From Tetradesmus obliquus (Eukaryota; Chlorophyta; Chlorophyceae; Sphaeropleales; Scenedesmaceae): 64,000 bases of DNA. Location of the stretch: positions 4,512,501 to 4,576,500 of the forward strand of contig CP126201.1 in the NCBI GenBank assembly GCA_030272155.1. The letters are read 5' to 3'. Every line of letters starts with the position of its first letter. Position 1 is the first letter of the stretch. Below are positions 22,566 through 33,183 of this stretch, in pieces. A model generated the notes under the pieces. That model made no database searches and was not told the origin of the DNA. It saw only the letters and a program-made list of their open reading frames with translations. The position numbers were made by a program, and so were the translations under genes.

Positions 22566-24230
22566 TGCTGCTGCTGGGCAGGTGATGGCTACTGCAGCTG
22601 GGTGTGGACAGCAGCACATCAAACAAGTGCCACGTGTGTGCACTGGTCAGCAGCTGAACCTGGGCCCTGCATGGGCTAACTATGCATTACACTACATTAC
22701 ATTACATTACATTACATTACATTACATGCTCCACTCAAACGAGGAGTGGGAACCACAGTCAGGAGCCAACGAGAGGCTCATAGAGGGAGGAAACATCGAA
22801 GAAGAACTCATCGTGCACACACACACGCACACACCAACATGACAGTTGCCAAGCAGCTGCATCACAGCAGCCACAACACGCTACTGCTCCGGCCCCCTTA
22901 ACGTCCCCATTCCCTCACTTGAAGCTCATGACCAGGTCCACCTCGCTGCCCCCCACCCCTCCCACACACAAGCATGCAGCAGCAGCCCCTCACTTGAAGC
23001 TCATGACCAGGTCCACCTCGTTGGCCACTGCTGCTGCCGTGTTGCTGTCATGATGCAGCACCTTGACTGCCACCTCCATGCCCCGCCAGCTGCCCTTGTA
23101 CACGCGGCCAAAGCTGCCCACGCCTAGCAGCAGGCCTGAGGGCAGCAGCAGCAGCAGCAGTCAAATATGTCAGCACCAGGAAGCAGTACATCAAGCGAGA
23201 GCTTGGACAACAGCCACAACACAAGACAGGCAGCCAAGCGCCACGGTACACACAACATTGCAGCTGAATGGTGCCTGGGACAAACCTGGCACGGCCACAA
23301 TACACAAAGCAGCAGGCAAACACGACTTGTGAACTGTCCTTGGCAGCTGTAGCAGCCAGGTTGTTGCATCATCAGCGAAGCGCAGGCTGTCAGATCCGGC
23401 GCGCCACCGCCCACTCACCCAGTGTGATCCTGTCCTTGGGGGTGGCAATCGCCAAATCAACAAAGCATGATATCAGATTGAGTCAACATGCGTCGCGCCC
23501 CCAGCCACTTACCCAGCGTGATCCTGTCCTTGGGCGTGGCGTCCCTGAACTCTGGCGCGTTGTGGCAGGCCATCAGCCGCCAGCCGCTGCTGCCGTCAGC
23601 ACTACCAGCGCCTGCCGCCCCCGTGGCCACGTCCTCAATGGTGCCGCTGGCGCCGCTGCAGGCGCCGGGGGTGGTGGAGGAAGGGCAGCAGGCAGAGTGA
23701 GGCGGATGGGCAGTGGCAGCAGCGACAGTGATGATTGCGTTGGAAAGTGCGTAGAGTGCGTAGAGGCTGGTGGGCTTTTCTGCAGACCCTGTTTCCTCTC
23801 TGTGTTGTTCTGACGTGCTATTGTGTGTGCGTCACAATGTATGTATGTATGTGGGGCCTGCGAGGGCATGGGGCAGTCACCACGATTGTCGCAATATCCG
23901 CATGCCGGCCACATGGGTACCCCACCCACATATATCCTCACACTGCACTGGACTGTACGCAAAGCATGTTGCGCTGCACATGCACTGGCCCAATTGAAGC
24001 AGCTGCGCCACCAACAGCGCCCCCCCCCCCCCCCCCCCACCTGCAGATGTTGGCCAGCCGGTCAGCAGCAGGCCCGGAGCCCCAGCCGCCACTGCCGCCA
24101 GCAGCAGCAGCACCCTCGCCACGGTGACTCGAAGTGACGCTGCGCGCACACGCCACCTGCTGCTGCTGCTGCTGCTGCGGGGTGGGGGGCCTGGCTGCCT
24201 GCTGCTCACTACTGTCTGGCCCTGCGGGTG

Positions 24231-24295
<65 letters not shown>

Positions 24296-26323
24296 GACTT
24301 CACTTTGAGCTCCACTAGGGGCTGCCGCTGCTGCCTCCTCCGCCGGCGGCGGTGTCGGAGCAACAGCAGCGCCGCCGCCACGGCTGCTACAATGACAACT
24401 GCATAGCAGCAGGCGTGAACAGCAGCAGGCAGCAGCAGAGCAGCGGTTTGGTACATTGGCAGCTGCTCCTCAGCTCACTTTGCGTGGATATGCAGCAGCT
24501 GCAGGCAAGCTGCGTAGCATGCTATACAAGGCGTCTGCACCCCACCTGCAGCGATTATTGGCACTGCAGTCAGAGGTACGACGATCAGAGGCACTACGAT
24601 CAGAGGCACTACGATCAGAGGCACTACGGTTAGAGGCACTACTGTCAGAGGCACTACGGTCAGAGGCACTACAATCAGAGGCACTACGATCATAGGCACT
24701 ATGACCAGAGGCACTACGGTCAGAGGCACTACGATCACCCCACCTGCAGCGATCAGAGGCACTACGATCACCACCACCACCGAGGGATGTGGATGGCGAA
24801 TCGCGTGAGCCTCTTTATCAAGCATCGCCTGTGTCGCCCTTATCACGCAGATATCCGGCGGGTCTGTGCAGTCCGCCGCCGCGTAGCTCACGCACGCGCG
24901 TGTTACATTGACTTGTAACATGTTAAAACCGCGGTACTGACGCATGTCGTCCACGTCACCGGGCCCCAGGAAAGCCGCCACATCTGTGAGGTGAATGCAG
25001 CGGGGAAAAGCTGTTCCGCGCCAAATGTAAGACTCCAAAATGCTGACCTGTTGCTGTCCTGGCAGTTCAGCGGGCCGCGGAGTGCTGCTCAGAAACTGCA
25101 GCAGGTTGCTGGGAACAGGCGTGCACACCAGGCGCACCCGAGGCACGTTGACCAGCACAATGGTGCCACCGTCTCCTGCAAGTGCAGTAGTGCAGGTTGC
25201 AGCAGCAGTAATGAGGTAACAGCGCAGTTGACATACATGTACAGAAGTGGCCTCCGGCACTGCGCAGTGCTGTAGCTGGTTACCTGTCTATACGAACGGT
25301 TGACTGCTGCCTGCAGGACGCGCCACGTTGCGTGGCACGTGCAGGCAAGTGCACAAGGAGCAGCAGTTGCAGCAAGCAAGCATTGCGCAGTCAGCACACT
25401 GCGCCAAGCACAATATCTGCCACTGCCGTGGCTGCTGCTGTTGCTGCTGTTGCTGCTGCTGCTGAACTTCATACACCTGTAAAGAAGTCCACAGACCATC
25501 CGAGAGCTTGCCGGTCCTTGCCTATAGCCATGTCACGCAGCGTCACTGTCACGCCTTGTGGCACCCGCAGCGCCTGGGAGATGAAGTCAAACTCAAGCAT
25601 GAACTGATGCCCAGGCGCGGATGCGATTGTCAGATTGCGGCTCAGGTCATATCGCTGCTGCCCCCAGGCCTCTGCGGTTATGCTGTAGTCTGCTGCCAGC
25701 AGCAGCGAGTCGTACACAGCCAGGTGCTTGGGCGTGAGGAACTCCTCGGCCGTGGCAAAGGTGGCAGCACCCGCAGGCACTGCCGCCTGGCTGCCGCCTG
25801 CTTGCAGGACAGTGGTGCGGGAGCAAATGTGAGCGAGCAGCGTCAGGAAGGACATGAGCACGCGTGCGCAAAAGCAGATATGGGTGAGTTGCGTAGTTCA
25901 CATACTTTGACATTGTGGGTTTATATGTTGTAATTCTGCTTTTGACTTGCAGGATGCGGGTGAACACCAGTGCACAGGTGGTGCCTGTGCAACAGGTGCG
26001 GAGGTGCACCAAGAGCTCCACTTGCATTAGCTGCAGCCTTGCTGTGCCCGCTTGAATACATCTATAACGAACACACTTTTCCCGTTTCTGGGACGTTTGG
26101 GTGCTGATGCTGTTGGTATGCCAGCAGACATGCTTCTGCTGTGGCGCTGTTGCGCAAGGGTTGGGTTAAGGACATGCACATCGGTGGGCAGCTCACCGGC
26201 TGGGACCAGCCAGGCAACACGATCACCGCCCTGACTGTGACAACCGCTCAAGAAGCTGCCGATGCACACCGCCAAGCAGAGCCAGCCAGCCCGTCTGCTG
26301 CTGCCCCTCATTGCTGCTGGCAT
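19585..26323 (-). CDS. Receptor-like TKL protein kinase, copy B
   Basis: Paralogue of copy A with the same exon structure: 26323-26197, 25797-25477, 25175-24744, 24398-24041, 23655-23513, 23135-22994, 22493-21381, 20794-20731, 20440-20368, 20069-19585, all in phase, 1,085 residues. It has a signal-like N-terminus (GWLCLAVCIGSFLSGC), an ectodomain with YSITAEAWGQ and DCTDPPDIC shared with copy A, a membrane helix VVIVAAVAAALLLL, a poly-Gln run of about 20 after it, and a complete kinase domain (GVGSFGRVYKG, VAVKV, HGDLKPGN, DFGMSR). The ectodomain has clearly diverged from copy A, while the C-lobe is identical. Introns hold duplicated donor junctions for exons 3, 5 and 6. Exon 3 could instead end at 24546, adding 66 residues of IVVPL-type repeats. 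Confidence 0.86.
22521..22568. repeat. CAG tract in kinase B intron 6
   Basis: CAG run, CTG on the coding strand, about 30 bases upstream of the exon 7 acceptor at 22493. Confidence 0.85.
22685..22727. repeat. ATTAC pentanucleotide microsatellite
   Basis: About eight tandem copies of CATTA/ATTAC in kinase B intron 6. Confidence 0.93.
22917..23030 (-). repeat. Tandem copy of kinase B exon 6 donor junction
   Basis: The exon end coding VDLVMSF plus the donor CAAGTGAGGG is present at 22994 (used) and again 75 bases further downstream in transcription, ending at about 22919. Confidence 0.87.
23411..23545 (-). repeat. Tandem copy of kinase B exon 5 donor junction
   Basis: The end of exon 5 (ATPKDRITLG) with its donor is found at 23513 (donor GTAAGT) and again at about 23419 (donor GTGAGT), 94 bases apart. 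Both donors look functional. Confidence 0.87.
24020..24038. repeat. Poly-C homopolymer beside kinase B exon 4 donor
   Basis: About nineteen C residues, poly-G on the coding strand, start directly after the donor GTGGGG of exon 4. Length is likely unstable or subject to sequencing error. Confidence 0.85.
24233..24294 (-). repeat. Poly-Gln-coding CAG tract in kinase B exon 4
   Basis: About twenty CTG units on the plus strand encode a Gln run just inside the membrane helix of the minus-strand kinase. Confidence 0.9.
24575..24744 (-). repeat. 15-bp minisatellite encoding IVVPL/TVVPL
   Basis: About ten tandem 15-base units (AGAGGCACTACGATC and variants on the plus strand). Each keeps the frame and reads IVVPL or TVVPL on the coding strand. 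It begins exactly at the exon 3 end (VVPLIAAG) and finishes in a second near-copy of that end (VPIIAAG) with its own donor at 24545. Confidence 0.9.
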
Positions 26324-27741
26324 CGCCAGAGCTCAGCTCAGGTCACGTATTCATCTTGAAAGCTATTTTGATCCGCACTAACATGGTTGCTTGGTTGCAT
26401 TCCAAGGCAGTGCACTGGTCGCTGCACTTCACGTGTCTCGAGAGTAATAAGGTGTATCCTATCCACTATTACCAAGGCAACCTCAAGGCTTTCGTAGAAC
26501 CTGTTGAAACGTTTTTGAACGCATTGCCACTCTTTCGACAGTAGCACGAGTGTAGCTGCGTTGGTGGCCAGAACCCGATAACAGATCCTGGCATATCTCC
26601 GGATGTGCAGCCTGCTGTGTTGCTGTGCACCACAGCACACCTCCAGCCCTGCGCTTCCACTGCCCTGTTGTGGCTCAAGCCGTCTTTAGATGGTGTCACG
26701 AACCATAGTCAAATGCATCCTCTCACTGCCTTGAAGCAACACAGCAGGAAAGATGGGGCCCATTCAATTACCTTTGGCCTCAGGCTCCAGTGATAGTGCT
26801 TGTGGTAGCACAAGACAAAGTGTCTGGCGGCAGACTGTCAAAACAGCTGAACTGTTCAGCAGGCACGGATTCTGGCAGCCATGCAGCGACCAGCGACTGT
26901 GGTCAGTATGACATGAGCATCAGCGGTACACCCGGTGTACATCCTGGGCCAGGACCGTCCACCAGGCCATAAAATGACATTACCAGCATCTTCAACAAGC
27001 AGTAGTACTGCTGCTAGCTACAGGCATTGCCGGCATTTGAAGGCACGGCCCCTGGGCTGTGCCAGCTGTTCAGTCAATCTTTGACGAGGCTTGTCAAATG
27101 CACTCATGGTAGGGTCTGTCATGATATCACACTGAAGTAAACCCTCATCCACGATTCACATACGCCGGAGTAAGCCATGAATGCCGCATGCCATCCTGCA
27201 GGCTACAGCATGTTTAACTATTACAGTGCAGGCATCGCCAGACCACTCCACAGCATGACATGCATTAGACTGAGCACGCCCCCAGTGTGTTGCAGCGCAG
27301 GCAGATGGCAACTGCCAGTTGCTGCAACGACCAATAGAGTCAAGCAAGCATCGTGCTTGTCTTGTGTCAGTGCCATATTCTGGCATGCAGCTGCTGGGCA
27401 CAACGCATGCTGCCAACACGCGCAGCTTACAGCTGATACAGATGCTGCAGCACAGTGCTTGTCATAACCCCCAGCAGCAAACACAATTCGTATGACGGAA
27501 ACACAGGCTGGGCGGCCCGTTTTTGAGCGTGCTAGATCATCTAGCTGCAGTGCAGCACCACGACAGGCTCACTGGGCAACTACTACATCAACCACAACAC
27601 AAGGCGCCAGCACACAAAAGGCACATGAAAGGCAGGCTCTTCCACATGGTGATATCTTATCATCAGCTTGTCACCTGCTGAGCCATTACCAATAGTTTTC
27701 ATGCCGTACACTAATGCGGCATCCTTCCCAGCTAACACGTG
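26324..27741. other. Intergenic region, no gene seen
   Basis: Includes the presumed promoter of kinase B and the 3' flank of the thioredoxin-like gene. Only short unsupported frames and no recognisable RNA gene were seen. Confidence 0.5.
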
Positions 27742-29314
27742 TTACAGCGCCATGGCTGCATCATCATACTCATCATCGTCCTCCCCCTCCCCTTCCCCTC
27801 CAGCAGCAGCAGCAGCAGCATCTGGTGCGTCCCAGCCCAGGATGTTGGCTGCCGTGTTTGTGATGAACTCGTGCATCATGTCGAAGAAGAAGAAGTCGCT
27901 GCGGTATGTGATGGCGTGCTTGCCCAGGTAGTACACCTGCATGTGCATGACGATACAGGTGCACAACAGTCAGTCAGGGGTTGCGGTTGCAAGATTTTCC
28001 AAATTTGCGGTCATCATGACCAGCTAGGAGCCAGCTGCCCGGCTGCGGTATGTGATGGCGTGCTTGCCGAGGTATAACACCTGTAGCCTGCACCTGTAGA
28101 TGGCCGTGCCACGGCCACGGACTGCAGTGCACTTGCAGAGCAGCCAGAGTGTTGGCTACTGCCAGTGACCTGGCTATGGTAGATGATGGCGTGCTTGCCA
28201 AGGCAGTACACCTGCAGTGAATGGCCACGCAGTTGCAATGCAGGCAGGTTGCTGGCCGCTGCCATGTCCCTGGTTGCCTATGGCACCTCTGGAGTGGCCG
28301 CCAGGCATCATGGCCTGCAATTCTGCGCAGCAATGACGACTGCTGCTGCAGCTGCTGCCTCTGCTGCTGCTACTGCTGCTGCTGCTCCTTTTGGCCTTTT
28401 CTGGAGACGCTGTGGCCACACAATGTGCTGCGTTAATGTCAGAAGCTGGAAGATTGTTGCTACAGATGCCATTGCAGCCGAGAGGGCTTGCAGTCCAGCT
28501 CAGCCGCCACTCGGAGCTTCAGAAGACGTTGTCTCCTGGTCAAGCTTTGTTCAAAGGTGCGCCGCGTTGCATTTACTGTGCAAAACCCTCCCTACACATT
28601 GACTCAAAGTTATTTTGAATGTGCTGCCCACCTTCATCTCTGGCGTCCGGCTGATGCGGATGTCATCATTGCAGAAGCGCTCCGCCTCCTCACAGTTGAG
28701 GCGTGCCACCACGATGTGCGGTGCAGTGGCTGTCAGGTTGTCTGCCAGCATGCTGACGTGGCTGGCGATGCGCCTGCGGCGGGGACGCAAATATGTGTGT
28801 CAAAGGTGTGTCAACAGCATGAAGGGGGAGGGTTGTGGGTGTGTGGGAGGGGGGGGGAGATGCGATGTGATATACAGTTTGATGGGCTGCATGCTTTTTG
28901 TATATTCATTGGAAGCCAGCTGAAGGTGTTGTGCAGCAGGACGCAGGACGTGAAAGCCGCCTGAACGGCAACAACTTGTAGCATGCCAATCATGCAGGTG
29001 CAGCTTGCTTCGCCACCAGTTGCTAATTCAATTGCTGCTGACGCTGCCACTGTGCAGTGGCGGCCACTGCTGAGCAGCACCAGGAGCAGCAGGCTTGGTG
29101 GTTGATCTCACCTGCAATTCCGGCAGAAGTCGGCGTAGAACTCGACAAACCATACCCTGCCGTCTGCTGTCTGTTTAAATGTGTACTCGGTGAGGTCAGT
29201 CACGTTGCTGCTGGCAGGTATCTTGGCCTGCTTAGGACTGGTGAGCGGCTGCTGAGCTGCGGCGAAGCACAAGCTTACAACAAGCAATGTGGCGATAATC
29301 AAGCTCTTGTGCAT
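27742..29314 (-). CDS. Small secretory-pathway thioredoxin-like protein (PDI-type)
   Basis: Probable ER-lumenal dithiol-disulfide protein. Three in-phase exons (29314-29112, 28773-28632, 27936-27742) give 179 residues. Residues 1-20 (SLIIATLLVVSLCFAAAQ) are a signal peptide. GRVWFVEFYADFCRNC holds the thioredoxin active-site pattern as CRNC, in place of CGHC of classical PDI or CGPC of thioredoxin. VVARLNCEEAERFC follows with two further cysteines, then SRTPEMK joined to VYYLGKHAITYRSDF, which matches the cis-Pro/beta4 region. The C-terminus is Ala/Gly-rich then acidic and ends DDAAMAL, with no KDEL-type retention signal. Introns contain two extra copies of the exon 3 acceptor junction. Substrate unknown. 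Confidence 0.8.
27902..28215 (-). repeat. Three copies of thioredoxin-like exon 3 acceptor junction
   Basis: The segment coding YLGKHAITYR with its CTGCAG or CTACAG acceptor ends at 27936 (used), 28080 and 28211. The intervals are about 144 and 131 bases. The two upstream copies lose the frame beyond the shared segment. Confidence 0.87.
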
Positions 29315-30694
29315 TGTTGTTGCTGGGTTCGGCCTGCCAGGCGTCGCGAAGGGTCGATGCAATGTGCCTTCCTCCGTTGAAAGGAAATGGGCAGGTGCAG
29401 TACTTTACATGTGTTTTGTTAGTCTCAATTATCCTTGTTTAAGTCCAGAATTTGCGGGCTATAACTTGTAACCGTTCCAAGGTTTCCAATGTGTGAGGGC
29501 AATGTGTGAGAAAGGGAAGTGTGCTCTCCCGCAGAGAGTAGAGGCTCAATCAACTTAGTTTCTGCATTTGTATATTGCGATAATTGTTGCCCATTGTGTG
29601 TGTTGTCACAGCGCTGCAGCACGAAAGCAGTGCTGCACAGCCATGGCTGGCATAACGCTAGTGCTGCCGCAGCACAAGTTGTCTGCTCGTAGCATCTGTA
29701 TCCGTGCAGCACACGCAGCATATCATATGAAACCTAGGCTATCAACGTATTATTAAGCTGTTTGAGCATTTCAAGCAATGCAGGCTGCTGACACAGCGTC
29801 ATTGGTGTTGTTGCTCTGATTGTGTTTCAGCACCAATGCTTGCTTCATGATAGCTTCCTGCAAAGAGACGCATAGCTGCGCAGAATATGCTACAGCTGCT
29901 CTGCGGTCTTGTGTGCTGAGAACCATTTATCTGCACTTCTGTCTAGACAGGCTCCTGCTGCTGCTGCTCCGGTGCTAGTCTGTGTATTTTGCTGCACAGA
30001 ATCAGCGAGACAGCTGTTTAGTATCTACATCTGGTTGTTCTACTCCTAGACATGTTGCAAGCTGGACATACACGAGTTTGTGGGTGCTCCAAAGTGAGCC
30101 ACATGCGTATGCCGATGCCGGGTCAGCGCGTTTGGCTAGTAACGCCGGACATACAATATTAAACAATAAGAGTAAAAGCTAGTATCAGATCTAGTGCGTT
30201 GGCAAGGTGCTTCCCGTCAGATCGTAGCACACGTCCAACCATGCCTCGTCCTGCTGCAGGTTGCACACCCCGCCCTGATGCGACCGCAGCTGCTAGCAAA
30301 CAGGAGGCAGGAGAAGCACATTGTACGTTCCAGCACCACTGCTGCAGCAGAGCACATCATCCTAGGTGAGGCAGCCTGCATAGCCAGTCAGTGTGGGTTG
30401 TAGCAGTTGCTGCTGCTCCTGTTGTGCTGCTCCTGTTGCTGCTGCCATGAAGCCAGCTGGTGCACCCAGTCAAACAGCAGTAGAACCACAGCAATCTGTT
30501 GGAAATTGTGATGCTGTACAGGTGTCAGGCGTGAGTCCAGCAGCTGTGGTTGAGTATGCTTGCACAATGCTCACGCACAGTGCATTCTGCCTGTCGTCAG
30601 CTGCGGACCGCCTAACTACCTACTTGCAGGATGATTCATGTAAAAACTGCACGGCAACTCACACTGCTTGAACGTCTTCTGCTGCTGCTGCTGC
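29315..30694. other. Divergent intergenic region, no gene seen
   Basis: Lies between the minus-strand thioredoxin-like gene and the plus-strand hydrolase. Upstream non-coding exons or a leader of the hydrolase could lie at 30240-30540, but I cannot support one. Confidence 0.45.
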
Positions 30695-33135
30695 ATGCTG
30701 GTTGCTGTGGCAGCCCCTCCTGCAAGCAACAGCGCGGCAGCAGAGACAGAGACGCTTCTGGTGCTTGCGCCGGGCTTCACAGTCGGCCCTGCGGACTTCA
30801 AGCACCTGGGAGAGGCAGTACAGGTGCGCCAATAAATAAATAAATTAGTAAAGCCAGGAAATTCAAAAAAACCAAAAGGAAGCAGTCTTGCATGGTACCT
30901 GGTCTCAGGGAGTCCTGACAGGAGGCCAGGTGGCAACACTCCAAACTAATTTCTTGCATAAGATCAGCATCACTCCTCAACAAAGTGAAGAGTTCCCAAG
31001 TGGCGGCAGCTTGTGCGTTGTTATGCAGCGCTGGGCATCGCCGTGCTGCCAGGGCAGTCTTGAGCAGCGCATGCAGCGGCCAATGCACGTAGCAGAGGCG
31101 ATGCCCAAATGCATGCTGCTGCTGTACACGTCACGACGGAGGCAGCAACAGCACAGGCGCCGCCCGGCACACACCACACAACTTTGTATGTCGTAACCCG
31201 TCCGCTGACGTTATATCTCCGTTGTGGGTGGGCCTGCTGCTGCTTTGGTAACTGTTTTGGTAACTGGTAACTGATATATCATCTGTGAGTCCTGCATGCC
31301 CACAGGCGCAGTGTCCTGATGTGCGGCTGTGGGTGGCGTGCATGCATCTGGACTACCAAGGCATCATGGCAGCCATGATGAAGGAGAACTCGGGCACGTC
31401 TTATGAGCAGGTGTGCAGCTGGCGGTGCGCCCTGTATGCTTTTCTCATCTGTACCTCAATACTCATCAGCAGCAATGGCAGCTCCAGCAGCTGCAGCAAC
31501 AACAGACCTGCAGCCAAACTGCAAACCGACCGAACAACCGTGCTTTATTTGTTGTGCTTGACAAACAGTGTATTGTCAGGAATTCATGTTGCTGCCTCCA
31601 CAGTGGCCATGCAGCGGGATTTGCCGCTGCTGCTGCTGCTGCTGCCGCTTCCCCTGCTGATCATGCTGCTCGCTGACCTTCTGATGCTGTTGCTGCTGCT
31701 CCTGCTGCTGCTGCTGTGCAGGCCTACCAGAACCTTCCTTCCAGTGGCAAGCTGGAGGCCGCCCTTGACAGTGTGAAGGATGCTGCTGCAGCAGCTGGCT
31801 TCAAGCCGCGCCAGTCGGGATGGGGTGAGGCGGGCTGGGGGAGGGCAAGCGCCCACAGTGCTTGTTGATAAGTTTCAGCCAAATGCAACTGCAGATGGTG
31901 CTTGCCGTGCAGCAGCAGTGGCCACTTGGAGCTTGTGGGGTTCTGCCATGTGCGCATTGCTGCACTGTTGCAGGCGGCATCAGTCATCTAAACGTTTGCT
32001 ACAAACGGAACGTTTGTGGGCACCTGCCCCCTGCTGCTTTCGCAACTTCTCAATCGATGTGAGCTGCTCTGCGGCGTGTCCCTGTGCAGGTCGGCTGACC
32101 AACCTGTACCTGTGCTGCCAAAGCGCCGCTGGGGTGACGCTGTCCCCTGTGGCCTTCAAGGCTGTGGCTGGCTTCATCCTGCTGGCCAGCACCTTCGACG
32201 GGCGCTACTCTATGGGCAAGCTGCCCAGCCTGGAGGACTGGGGCAGGTGCGCCAAGGCCTTGTGCTGCAAACCACTCGTCATCGCCCAGCAGTGGACATG
32301 CTGGACAAGATTATGATGTTGCTGTGACACCGTAGCTGTGACAGTTTGATCGGTGATGCGAAGTTCAACATCTTGATCTTGTTTGAAGTCCTAATGTTGC
32401 AGCCTTCAAGGCTGTGGCTGGCTTCATCCTGCTGGCCAGCACCTTTGACGGGCGCTACTCAATGGGCAAGCTGCCCAGCCTGGAGGACTGGGGCGGGTGC
32501 GCAGCGGCCTTGCGCTGAAAACCATTTGTTATTGCCCAGCGGTGGACATGCTGGACAAGATTATGATGTTGCTGTGACACCGTAGCTGTGACAGTTTGAT
32601 CGGTGATGCGAAGTTCAACATCTTGATCTTGTTTGAAGTCCTAATGTTGCAGCCTTCAAGGCTGTGGCTGGCTTCATCCTGCTGGCCAGCACCTTTGACG
32701 GGCGCTACTCAATGGGCAAGCTGCCCAGCCTGGAGGACTGGGGCGGGTGCGCAGCGGCCTTGCGCTGAAAACCATTTGTTATTGCCCAGCGGTGGACATG
32801 CTGGACAAGTTTTGATGTTGGTGTTACACCGTAGCTGTGACGGTTTGGTCGGTGATGGAACAATGAACATCTTGATCTTGACCAAAGTCCAAATGCTGCA
32901 GCCTTCAAGGCTGTGGCTGGCTTCATCCTGCTGGTCAGCACCTTCGATGGGCGATCCTCAATGGGCAAACTGCCCAGCCTGGAGGGCTGGGGCAGGTGCG
33001 ATGTTGTGCACTATACAACGGCCCTGTAGCATGCTGCCATGCTCTATGCAGGCCTGTGTTGCTGCTGCTGGGTCAATGGAGGCCTGCTCAACCACACTAC
33101 CCGCGCATCCTGTACTGCTGCCACTGTGTCATGTT

Positions 33136-33183
<48 letters not shown>

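Noticed and set aside
22685-22727. Pentanucleotide and 15-bp arrays as CRISPR-like repeats
   Set aside because: Units are contiguous without spacers, in a eukaryotic intron or exon.
7321-26323. Palindrome as a sequencing-library hairpin artefact
   Set aside because: A hairpin read would give arms identical throughout and a sharp centre. Here paralogues are strongly diverged outside the core and the centre holds a 613-base non-inverted spacer. Misassembly cannot be excluded without reads.
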